DNA of 8,433 nt, from assembly GCA_013816415.1 (NCBI GenBank), contig JACDEN010000092.1:1-8433 (forward strand), given 5' to 3'. This DNA is from Planctomycetota bacterium. Its GTDB lineage: Bacteria; Planctomycetota; UBA11346. A program made the translations under genes and the position numbers. The notes beneath the pieces are model-generated. The model did not search any database. It saw nothing but the letters and a program-made list of their open reading frames with translations, and was not told the DNA's origin. Numbering within the stretch: position 1 is the first letter of the stretch; every line of letters starts with the position of its first letter. This document shows, in pieces, positions 1 through 5,886 of the stretch.

Positions 1-227
1 ACCCGCAGCACCTTGCGCAGGGCTTCTTCGCGCGCCTCTGCGGGAATGCCCGGGTTCAGCCGTTGGATGGCCGCACGCAAACGGCCGACCAGCACCACGT
101 CGGCAAACGACTCGCGCTCGGCGGCTGGTTCACCCGGCGCCAGCTGGGGGCCGTGCCCGATCTGATAGCCCAGGTCGTTGAACCAGGTCAGGGCGGCATC
201 TTCGACGATGGATTCATTGAGGGTCAT
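1..227 (-). CDS. hsdR: Type I restriction enzyme R subunit (HsdR), N-terminal part only
   Basis: About 75 residues are present and the gene runs off the left edge. The product starts MTLNESIVEDAALTWFNDLG and continues through a stretch rich in GP, APGEP and AERESF, then a helix with RLNP and EAREEALRKVL. This is the conserved opening of HsdR subunits, which form the N-terminal nuclease region. The catalytic nuclease residues and the SF2 translocase motifs lie outside the window. HsdR joins two HsdM and one HsdS to make the complex that translocates and cuts unmodified DNA. The ATG at 225-227 matches the usual family start, although I see no strong Shine-Dalgarno. It lies 99 bp downstream of the preceding gene on the same strand and is separated from hsdS by three accessory genes. 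Confidence 0.88.
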   Translation of the reverse strand, partial: MTLNESIVEDAALTWFNDLGYQIGHGPQLAPGEPAAERESFADVVLVGRLRAAIQRLNPGIPAEAREEALRKVLR

Positions 228-326
228 AGGCTTGGGAGATTTGCGTCTAAATGAGAAAACCAGGCATTTACAGAGTGTTATGGGGTTCTGAGCGGCATGC
301 GGGGGTCAGGCCTAGAATGGATGTGA
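228..326 (-). other. Intergenic gap before hsdR
   Basis: This gap is 99 bp and is the largest between genes on the hsd side of the window, much longer than the overlapping junctions upstream. It is AT-richer near hsdR (about 240-285), which would suit a separate hsdR promoter. I find no convincing -35/-10 pair and no terminator hairpin with a T-run. Whether hsdR is read through or has its own promoter cannot be decided from the sequence. Confidence 0.4.
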
Positions 327-779
327 CTATGGATTGCGCTCCTTTGCCCGAAGCACTGCGGCTCCCAGCACTCGCTTCAAGCGCTCCCAATCAGTCGCAT
401 CCAACGCGGTAATACGCCGCAACCCCACCCGACCCCGTGGCAGCACCAGCGCACCAGCGACAACAGGTACCCATCGCATGGTCAATCCCCAGCGTCGGTC
501 GGCAATGCAGATGAACGATGGAGACACGGATAGTGGCCCCAACGGTCTGAAAGCGCTTGGACAGTTCTGGGATGTAATCGCCACCTGCGCCTGCCCCAGG
601 TCAGGTTTGCTCGACAGCGGCAAAACCGCGATCTCACCGTCGGCATTCTGCCCGATCGCCAACACCGGGTGCGGAGATTCCTGTCCGGGAATGGTTTCCC
701 AATCTGGCCAGGTCGCTGCCCAGGCAATCATGCCTGGATTCAAGAGTGTCAGTTGCGAGGTGCGTTGGGACTTAGCCAC
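327..779 (-). CDS. PemK/MazF-like protein, candidate toxin in the hsd operon (tentative)
   Basis: This is a 150-residue protein starting at GTG 777-779, with a GAGGG Shine-Dalgarno 9-13 bases upstream. What resembles PemK/MazF ribonuclease toxins: PG at residues 15-16 followed by IAWA, then HPVLAIG at 37-43, a strand ending VLPLSS at 52-57, and a closing stretch in which a basic strand (about 112-122) is followed by a helix WERLKRVLGAAVLRA. This matches the family order of an opening PG strand, an RPVLVI-like strand, an ITS-like turn, then a final helix. The match is by pattern only. The segment at 60-100 (with CIADRRWG) is longer than usual and the protein exceeds the typical 110-120 residues. 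It follows an 80-residue gene by 26 bp, the spacing expected of an antitoxin-toxin pair. It could instead be an unrelated small beta-barrel protein. Confidence 0.5.
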   Translation of the reverse strand: MAKSQRTSQLTLLNPGMIAWAATWPDWETIPGQESPHPVLAIGQNADGEIAVLPLSSKPDLGQAQVAITSQNCPSAFRPLGPLSVSPSFICIADRRWGLTMRWVPVVAGALVLPRGRVGLRRITALDATDWERLKRVLGAAVLRAKERNP

Positions 780-805
780 AACGTCTCGCCCTCAGAGAAG
801 GGCGC

Positions 806-1048
806 TTATCCCGGCAGCAAGGCCTGCAATTCGTCCCAGGTCCCGCGGCGGGCGCCAAGGTCATCCATGCGCGTGTTCCATGCATCCGACAGAGCCGCCG
901 ACTGGGCGGCACCGGTCTCGATGCTAGCCACGCCTGCTTCCAGCACCACGTTGGTGCGACTGGCCGGTTTCGGCACGATCCGGTACCCAAAAAGGCCGGA
1001 GTGCTGCAAATCATTGCCGCTCCGGGGTTGGGTCTGGGTTTTTGACAT
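806..1048 (-). CDS. Small 80-residue protein of unknown function, candidate antitoxin
   Basis: I do not recognise a family. The product opens MSKTQTQPRSGNDLQ, has a probable strand-rich segment GYRIVPKPASRTNVVLEAG, then a helix-forming alanine-rich stretch (residues 45-60), and ends WDELQALLPG. There is no signal peptide or membrane segment. I chose the ATG at 1046-1048 because AAGGAA lies at a good distance upstream; longer in-frame starts would run deeper into the previous gene. It overlaps the end of the helix-turn-helix gene by 38 bp and ends 26 bp before the PemK-like gene. Its small size and position directly ahead of a toxin-like gene suggest an antitoxin or immunity role, but that rests on context only. 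Codon structure and the good ribosome site make it likely to be a real gene. Confidence 0.65.
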   Translation of the reverse strand: MSKTQTQPRSGNDLQHSGLFGYRIVPKPASRTNVVLEAGVASIETGAAQSAALSDAWNTRMDDLGARRGTWDELQALLPG

Positions 1049-1784
1049 CGGGATGGGTTCCTTGCGGTGGGCCGATGAAGATGAAGTCGAGCGGGCAGCT
1101 TGCAACCTCGCTGTTGCCCACCCGCAGCCAAAGCGTGGTTTGGAGGGCATAAGCTTCTCCGGGTTTGCGTTTTGCAATCGGTACGGGCGACCGCACCGTC
1201 ATTCCCGGAAGTATAATGCGGGCTTCAAAGACCGGCAACCCCTCTTCGGGAATGCTCATTGGCAGAGCTATCTCCCACAGCTTATTTTCGTTGGGCGCGC
1301 GGGAGCGGTCGACGCACCAGATGCGCCCAGGATACACCCCCGGACGCTCTACCTGCAACCGCAGGTAGCATTGCAGGTTATGGATTTGTAGCTCGACTTT
1401 GTCGGTGAACCAACGGGAGTATGTACCGGCCACCACCCACTTTCCTGTCAGGTTGTCCTGGAACAGTTGGTCAGCGAGTATCATCGTTCCGCGAATTTCG
1501 CGCAGCTGGGCGCTATCCTGGACCAGGGTCTGGAAGCGGGGTAGATAGACGGCTGGTAGCCAAGCCAACGCCGCTGCATCGAGCAACCGTTGGCGTTCCG
1601 CTGGAGAACAAGCGAACGCTGTGCACCACAAGGCCAAGTCATCCGGTGGCTTCTGTCGGCCCCGTAGCATGTCCTGGACACGACGTGAGGGCAGGCGCAC
1701 CTTCTCGGCGAGCATCGCCGGGGTGAGCCTGCTCCGCGACAGCAACTCGTTCGCGAGCGCGACGAATGCGGAGTCCGTGGTCAT
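1011..1784 (-). CDS. XRE-type helix-turn-helix protein with an uncharacterised C-terminal domain
   Basis: The protein has 257 residues. At residues 19-46, LTPAMLAEKVRLPSRRVQDM followed by LRGRQKPP fits the Cro/C1 helix-turn-helix pattern (LAE, turn, recognition helix, then ILRG and P). Residues 47-90 form further helices (SPAERQRLLDAAALAWLP). The C-terminal 150 residues look like a beta-rich domain with many aromatic positions (GKWVVAGTYSRWF, LWEIALPMSIPEEG, LPGMTVRSPVPI, DFIFIGPP), which I cannot assign. The ATG at 1782-1784 shares ATGA with the hsdS stop, pointing to translational coupling; another ATG nine bases upstream is possible. The gene overlaps the next one by 38 bp. It may act as a controller of the restriction operon or as the sensor part of an accessory module. 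The DNA-binding call is firm; the rest is unknown. Confidence 0.75.
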   Translation of the reverse strand: MTTDSAFVALANELLSRSRLTPAMLAEKVRLPSRRVQDMLRGRQKPPDDLALWCTAFACSPAERQRLLDAAALAWLPAVYLPRFQTLVQDSAQLREIRGTMILADQLFQDNLTGKWVVAGTYSRWFTDKVELQIHNLQCYLRLQVERPGVYPGRIWCVDRSRAPNENKLWEIALPMSIPEEGLPVFEARIILPGMTVRSPVPIAKRKPGEAYALQTTLWLRVGNSEVASCPLDFIFIGPPQGTHPDVKNPDPTPERQ

Positions 1785-3001
1785 GCGGTGCATCTTTCGG
1801 CTTGGGGCACGGTTAGTTCGCCCCTGAGCAGCTTCGGCAGCAGCGTGTCGCGGAGGGTGGCCAGGGTGCGGGATTCGTTCGAGTTGGCTTTGATCTTCGC
1901 CATCAGCGGCGCGGTGAGTTCGTCGAAGCGGTGGGCGATTGCGGGCGTTGGGACGGCTAGTTGGAAGTTGCTGAAACATTCCGAGGGGACGCGCTGGCGT
2001 CCGCTGGTGCCGGTCATGTTTTGGATAGCGTGGGTGCGCAGTGCGTCGGAGCGGGCGAGCAGGTAGCCGAACTGCGGCGGGAGTGGCGGCTTCGGCGCGA
2101 AGACGATGTATTCGGTGGAACCCCAGCCGACTTGGCCGTCTGCCAGGAAATCCACGTAGCCTGTCTTGCCGTTCTCCAAACAAGGTGTGATCCGAGCGAG
2201 CAACGTGTCGCCGTTATGAAACTTGGTGCCGGAGCTGAACTCGCGGCCAACGACTTCGTCCGCGCTGTGGCCCTGCGTGGGCAGGTTCTTCATGTCGAGG
2301 TAGGGCGCGATCGTTCCGGCCTTCAAGGTGCGCCGTGGATTGACTTCGACGGCTTCGGGCAGCGGCTTGGCGGTCCACCCGCGCGGGATGGGGCCGAGGG
2401 GAGAATCTTGGAAGGTTGCGGGGAAGAGAGCGGCGGTGGCTTGGTCGAGGCCGGTGGGTTGACGTCCGTCGAGTTTGGCGCGGACGGGGTCGAAATCCAC
2501 GAACCAGCTCTGGAACAGAGCCCGCGCCATCGCCTCCAGCGTCGCGTTCATCCGCCGGTTCAACTCGATCTTGTCGTCCAGCACCCCAAGCACCGCCGCG
2601 ATGGCTTTTTGCTCGGCGAGGGGTGGCCGTAATACAGGAATCCGGTGAAGGTCATTCCGATTCACACCGGGTACGCTGCTCTTGTCGCTGCACGACCTGA
2701 AATCGACGGTCCGCAGGAGATAGGATGCGAATTGAGGGTCGTTGCCGTGAAAGTCTTTGACCCAAAGCGTTGTGTTCAGTGGCCAGTAGTCATCTTTGAT
2801 GAGAAATACTTGTCCGATGGTTCCGTATCGCCCGGTGACAACTCCGGGACCTATGACGCCGACATCAGAGTGATAATCGCTGATACCGGATGACGAGACG
2901 ATTGGCACCTTGCCCGGCTTGCGGTCTTGCGAAGGTAAATCGAAACCACGCTGAAGCGTGATTACGTCACCGAGCGGCACTTCTTCCCACTCACCCGCCA
3001 T
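1781..3001 (-). CDS. hsdS: Type I restriction-modification specificity subunit HsdS
   Basis: HsdS (406 residues) recognises a split DNA target and holds the HsdM and HsdR subunits. Two target-recognition domains are visible: TRD1 at about 1-128, beginning EWEEVPLGDVITLQRGFDLP, and TRD2 at about 203-352, beginning GPIPRGWTAKPL. They are separated by the central conserved helix region (PPLAEQKAIAAVLGVLDDKI, then FQSWFVDFDPVRAKLDG at about 164-180). A second copy of this helix ends the protein (RFDELTAPLMAKI, TLATLRDTLLPKLLRGEL). This is the standard HsdS layout and the length is normal, so it appears intact. The ATG at 2999-3001 overlaps the hsdM stop by 11 bp, and the stop overlaps the next gene by 4 bp. 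The recognised sequence cannot be read from the protein alone. Confidence 0.97.
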   Translation of the reverse strand: MAGEWEEVPLGDVITLQRGFDLPSQDRKPGKVPIVSSSGISDYHSDVGVIGPGVVTGRYGTIGQVFLIKDDYWPLNTTLWVKDFHGNDPQFASYLLRTVDFRSCSDKSSVPGVNRNDLHRIPVLRPPLAEQKAIAAVLGVLDDKIELNRRMNATLEAMARALFQSWFVDFDPVRAKLDGRQPTGLDQATAALFPATFQDSPLGPIPRGWTAKPLPEAVEVNPRRTLKAGTIAPYLDMKNLPTQGHSADEVVGREFSSGTKFHNGDTLLARITPCLENGKTGYVDFLADGQVGWGSTEYIVFAPKPPLPPQFGYLLARSDALRTHAIQNMTGTSGRQRVPSECFSNFQLAVPTPAIAHRFDELTAPLMAKIKANSNESRTLATLRDTLLPKLLRGELTVPQAERCTA

Positions 3002-4817
3002 AACCCAGCCCCCTCAGGTTGGCTTTGATGGCCTGCTCCAGTGTCGCGGACCCAGCGAACTGGGCGTGCAGTTCGCCGACGAGGCGCGGCATCTTTTCCT
3101 CGAAGGGTTCGCCGTCGTCCTCGACTTCCTCGGCGCCGACGTAGCGGCCGGGGGTGAGGACGTGGCCGTGCGCGGCGATCTCAGCTGTAGTGACGGATTT
3201 ACAGAAGCCGGCAATGTCCTCGTATTTCCCTGCGCCTTTTTCTCCCCGCCAAGCGTGGTAGGTGATGACGATTTTCTGGAGGTCGGCGTCGGTCAACTCG
3301 CGGTGGACGCGGTCGATGAGGGTGCCGAGTTTGCGAGCATCGATGAATAACGTCTGTTTGCGGCGGTCGCGACGTTTGACGTCGTTCTTGTTCTTTGCGA
3401 TGAACCACAGACAGACTGGGATTTGCGTACTGTAAAAGAGCTGACCGGGCATAGCGACCATGCAATCGACCAGATCAGCATCGATGATAGCTTTGCGGAT
3501 GTCACCTTCGCCGGACTGGTTGGAGGACATGCTGCCATTGGCGAGGACAAAGCCGGCCATGCCGTGGGGCGCGAGGTGGTGGATGAAGTGCTGCACCCAG
3601 GCGAAGTTGGCGTTGCCCTTGGGCGGAACGCCGAACTGCCAACGCACATCGTCATCCTTGCGGAACCAGTCGGAATCGTTGAAGGGCGGATTGGCGAGGA
3701 CGTAGTCGGCGCGCAGATCAGGATGCAGGTCGCGGCGGAAGGTATCGGCGTTCTCGGGTCCGAAGTCGGCCTCGATGCCGCGTAGGGCGAGATTCATCAC
3801 CGCGAGGCGACGCGTGGTCGGGTTGCTCTCCTGGCCGTAGATGCTGATGTCGCCGAGCTTGCCGCCGTGCGATTCGACGAATTTCTCCGACTGCACGAAC
3901 ATGCCACCGGAGCCGCAGGCTGGGTCGTAGATGCGGCCTTTGTACGGCGCGAGCATCTCGACCAGGCAGCGCACGACGCAGGACGGGGTGTAGAACTGGC
4001 CGCCGTTCTTGCCCTCGGCGCTGGCGAACTGCGTGAGAAAATACTCGAACACCCGGCCCAGCAGATCCTTCGACCGGCTGGCGACATCGGCGAGCTGGAT
4101 CGATCCGATGAGGTCGATGAGTTCGCCGAGGCGGTGCTTGTCGAGGTCGGCGCGGCCGTAGTTTTTGTTGAGCGCGCCTTTGAGGCGGGGATTGTCGCGC
4201 TCAAGCGCAACCATCGCATCGTCCACATCCTTGCCGATGCTGGGCAGCTTGGCCCGGGACTGGAGCTGCGGCCAGCGGGCCTCCTTGGGTACCCAGAAGA
4301 CATGGGCAGCGAGGTATTCGTCATTGTCCTCGGGATTGGCCCCGGCGAAGTCGCCATGCCCAGCGACCAGTTTGGCGTGATGTTCGTCGAACGTGTCGGA
4401 GATGTATTTGAGGAAGATCAGACCCAGGACGACGTGTTTGTATTCCGCCGCGTCCATGTTGTTGCGCAGCTTGTCAGCGGCGAGCCAGAGCTTGGCCTCG
4501 AAGCCGAGGTTGGCGGTCTGGGCGGCGGCCTTGGCCGACGGCTTGGCGCTGGTGACCTGCGGCGTGCGCGCGTGCGCCGGAGCCCTGGACGGGAGAGACG
4601 CCGCGGCATCGGCCTTCGCTTTACTGGCACGGCGACGCACCGTGCCTCCGCGGCCCTGACCCTTCAGCAGCTCCCCGGTTGAGAGGAGGGCGTCCCGCGC
4701 GGCCAAATAGCGGACTTCCGCCCAACCGAGGGCCTGGCGCAGGGCGCCATTGCCGATGGTCGAACCATCAGCGGGTACGCGGGCGAGAAGGGCGGCAGGA
4801 TCGGTGGATTTGGGCAC
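2991..4817 (-). CDS. hsdM: Type I restriction-modification DNA adenine methyltransferase HsdM with N-terminal winged-helix-like extension
   Basis: HsdM (608 residues) transfers methyl from S-adenosylmethionine to the N6 of adenine in the HsdS target. Residues about 104-255 are the HsdM N-terminal helical domain (LWLAADKLRNNMDAAEYKHV). The catalytic domain follows with GGQFYTP at 272-278, the SAM-binding DPACGSGGMF at 298-307 (motif I) and catalytic NPPF at 376-379 (motif IV). All key residues are present. The first 60 residues (LLARVPADGSTIGNGALRQA, then RYLAARDALLSTGELLKGQG) look like a small winged-helix domain, joined by an Ala/Lys/Pro-rich linker (60-103). This explains the extra length over a typical 500-residue HsdM. 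Translation probably starts at GTG 4815-4817, with AAGG about 8 bases upstream. It overlaps hsdS, so the two are co-translated. Confidence 0.96.
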   Translation of the reverse strand: MPKSTDPAALLARVPADGSTIGNGALRQALGWAEVRYLAARDALLSTGELLKGQGRGGTVRRRASKAKADAAASLPSRAPAHARTPQVTSAKPSAKAAAQTANLGFEAKLWLAADKLRNNMDAAEYKHVVLGLIFLKYISDTFDEHHAKLVAGHGDFAGANPEDNDEYLAAHVFWVPKEARWPQLQSRAKLPSIGKDVDDAMVALERDNPRLKGALNKNYGRADLDKHRLGELIDLIGSIQLADVASRSKDLLGRVFEYFLTQFASAEGKNGGQFYTPSCVVRCLVEMLAPYKGRIYDPACGSGGMFVQSEKFVESHGGKLGDISIYGQESNPTTRRLAVMNLALRGIEADFGPENADTFRRDLHPDLRADYVLANPPFNDSDWFRKDDDVRWQFGVPPKGNANFAWVQHFIHHLAPHGMAGFVLANGSMSSNQSGEGDIRKAIIDADLVDCMVAMPGQLFYSTQIPVCLWFIAKNKNDVKRRDRRKQTLFIDARKLGTLIDRVHRELTDADLQKIVITYHAWRGEKGAGKYEDIAGFCKSVTTAEIAAHGHVLTPGRYVGAEEVEDDGEPFEEKMPRLVGELHAQFAGSATLEQAIKANLRGLGYGG

Positions 4818-4878
4818 ACCGCCGACCTTATCGGCAGCCTTATCTGAGGCGAGCAGGCACCGTCTCCCTGGTCCAACC

Positions 4879-5218
4879 TTAACTGAGCCTCTCTGCCGTC
4901 GGTATTTTCAAGCGGTCCCGCATCTCCTCGGGCACTATTGTATATTGTATCCTCAGCCGACCACTTCTTGATCGCGGCCAAGGCGGACCGACTTGCATGA
5001 GGCTTTTTACTGCTCCATTCCTGTTCTTTATTCTGTAGCCAGGGGGATCCCAAATAATTCTCAGCAGGTGGTATGGACCAGAGCGGTTTGGTTTTGATAT
5101 AGTGCTCAATATCCTCCAACCATTCTAAGATGGAGCGGAAATGCTCTATTGAATCAGAGATGCCGGATCGGCGCTCTTCCAGTGGTTGAGATTCCAATGT
5201 CCTGTCATTCCTGCTCAT
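4879..5218 (-). pseudogene. Unrecognised small gene between the toxin-antitoxin pair and hsdM, apparently frameshifted
   Basis: The ATG at 5216-5218 overlaps the relE-like stop (ATGA) and has a near-perfect GGGAGGTG Shine-Dalgarno, so translation is expected to begin. The first 90 residues read like real protein (SIEHFRSILEWLEDIEHYIK, then PLWSIPPAENYLGSPW, then SALAAIKKWSAED). In that frame the sequence then turns into low-quality text that runs through the hsdM start. One base over, a plausible ending appears, TIVPEEMRDRLKIPTAERLS, with a TAA at 4879-4881, 61 bp before hsdM. The switch falls near 4935-4950, at the imperfect repeat ATACAATATACAATA. A single base loss there would explain it; the intact product would be about 113 residues. 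Alternatives are a sequencing error or genuine recoding. The DNA is AT-richer than its neighbours. I know no function for it. Confidence 0.55.
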
Positions 5219-5481
5219 CGATACACCTCCCGTCGATGTCCCACCCGCACCACCAGCACCACCAGCACCACCAACTCCCGGTCACGGATCGCATAGACCA
5301 CTCGGTACTGGCCTACGCGGATGCGCCACAGGTCAGCGGCTCCGGCCAGATTGGTACAGCCAGACGGACGCGGGGCGGCGGCCAACTTGCCCACCGCTTG
5401 GTGGATGCGGCGTGCGATGGTGTAGTCGAGCGACTCGGCCTGCTTGCTGGCCTGCGGCTGCCAGAGGACGGCGTAGGTCAT
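5215..5481 (-). CDS. RelE/ParE-superfamily toxin
   Basis: An 88-residue protein beginning MTYAVLWQPQASKQAESLDY, then a helix (IARRIHQAVGKLAAAP). The hallmark core follows: LWRIRVGQYRVVYAIRDREL with R53, R55, G57, Y59, R60 and Y63, ending VGHRREVYR (H82, R83, Y87). This is the RelE pattern, in which the toxin cleaves mRNA at the ribosome and the basic residues and C-terminal aromatic contribute to the active site. The C-terminal VGHR.xVY motif is typical of the RelE branch. The ATG at 5479-5481 shares ATGA with the antitoxin stop, the classical arrangement for a coupled antitoxin-toxin pair. A longer in-frame start exists upstream inside the antitoxin gene but would lack this coupling. The next gene starts on its stop codon. 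ParE-like gyrase inhibition is the main alternative activity. Confidence 0.92.
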   Translation of the reverse strand: MTYAVLWQPQASKQAESLDYTIARRIHQAVGKLAAAPRPSGCTNLAGAADLWRIRVGQYRVVYAIRDRELVVLVVLVVRVGHRREVYR

Positions 5482-5774
5482 TTCTTGGTTTTTGGCTTGG
5501 CCTTCCGCCGGTGCTTGGCTTCGATACGGCGCCACACCTCGTCATGGGGGATGCCCTTCACCCGTCCCGCATCGAAATCGGCCAGCACTTTGCGCGCATA
5601 GCGCACATCGGCGGCGTCTTCCAAGTGCTCCAACGCTTCCAGGTCCTCGACCGACACGACCACCGCCGCTGGCTTGCCGTGCGAGGTCAGCACCACCCGC
5701 TCCCTCGCGTGGCGGACCCGGCCAATGACATCCCCGAGGTGGGCGCGAGCGTGAGCGATCGAAATGGTGGACAT
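5478..5774 (-). CDS. Phd/YefM-family antitoxin
   Basis: A 98-residue protein that would bind and neutralise the downstream RelE-like toxin and repress its own promoter. Residues 1-52 show the Phd/YefM fold: STISIAHARAHLGDVIGRVR, then ERVVLTSHGKPAAVVVSVED, then LEALE. The second half (53-98) is helical and highly charged, with a lysine-rich tail (KHRRKAKPKTKK), the part that normally wraps the toxin. The ATG at 5772-5774 is preceded by GAGG at good spacing; a GTG at 5786 is possible but less likely because it would overlap the operator. The palindrome and promoter immediately upstream fit autoregulation by the antitoxin and conditional cooperation with the toxin. Confidence 0.92.
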   Translation of the reverse strand: MSTISIAHARAHLGDVIGRVRHARERVVLTSHGKPAAVVVSVEDLEALEHLEDAADVRYARKVLADFDAGRVKGIPHDEVWRRIEAKHRRKAKPKTKK

Positions 5775-5785
5775 GGCAGGCCTCA

Positions 5786-5807
5786 CTACGTTATGTACAT
5801 TATGTAG
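5786..5807. promoter_or_regulatory. Palindromic operator for the Phd/RelE pair
   Basis: A 22-bp imperfect palindrome, 18 of 22 positions symmetric, with a perfect ATGTACAT centre and CTAC/GTAG ends. It sits 11 bp upstream of the antitoxin start and covers the predicted -10 box, so a bound antitoxin dimer would block the promoter. Similar short palindromes in the same place are the rule for Phd/YefM systems. The assignment is from symmetry and position; binding has not been shown. Confidence 0.65.
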
Positions 5808-5826
5808 GATATGCTCAAGCAGGCAA
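5799..5826 (-). promoter_or_regulatory. Predicted promoter of the toxin-antitoxin operon
   Basis: On the minus strand, TTGCCT (5821-5826, 4 of 6 to TTGACA) is followed after 16 bp by CATAAT (5799-5804, 5 of 6 to TATAAT). The -10 lies within the palindrome. Because downstream genes overlap or nearly abut, this promoter could also feed the restriction-modification operon. Confidence 0.5.
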
Positions 5827-5841
5827 CGGAAAGCTCGGTGT

Positions 5842-5868
5842 GGTTAGGGCGAGATGGGTGCCCTAATC
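5842..5868. repeat. Inverted repeat between integrase and toxin-antitoxin genes
   Basis: TTAGGGC (5844-5850) is repeated inverted as GCCCTAA (5860-5866) with a 9-nt loop; a G-T and a G-C pair extend the stem to 9. It lies 19 bp past the integrase stop, where a terminator would be useful, but on the minus strand it is followed by CCACACC with no T-run. It might be a weak or Rho-assisted terminator or a protein-binding site. Confidence 0.4.
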
Positions 5869-5886
5869 CCACTGACATTCCATGCG

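Noticed and set aside
669..1391. A 240-codon plus-strand open frame over the accessory genes
   Set aside because: It crosses three minus-strand genes that have good starts and tight junctions, and it shows no recognisable domain.
3867..4682. A 271-codon plus-strand open frame opposite hsdM
   Set aside because: It mirrors the hsdM reading frame, including conserved motifs, and has no domain of its own.
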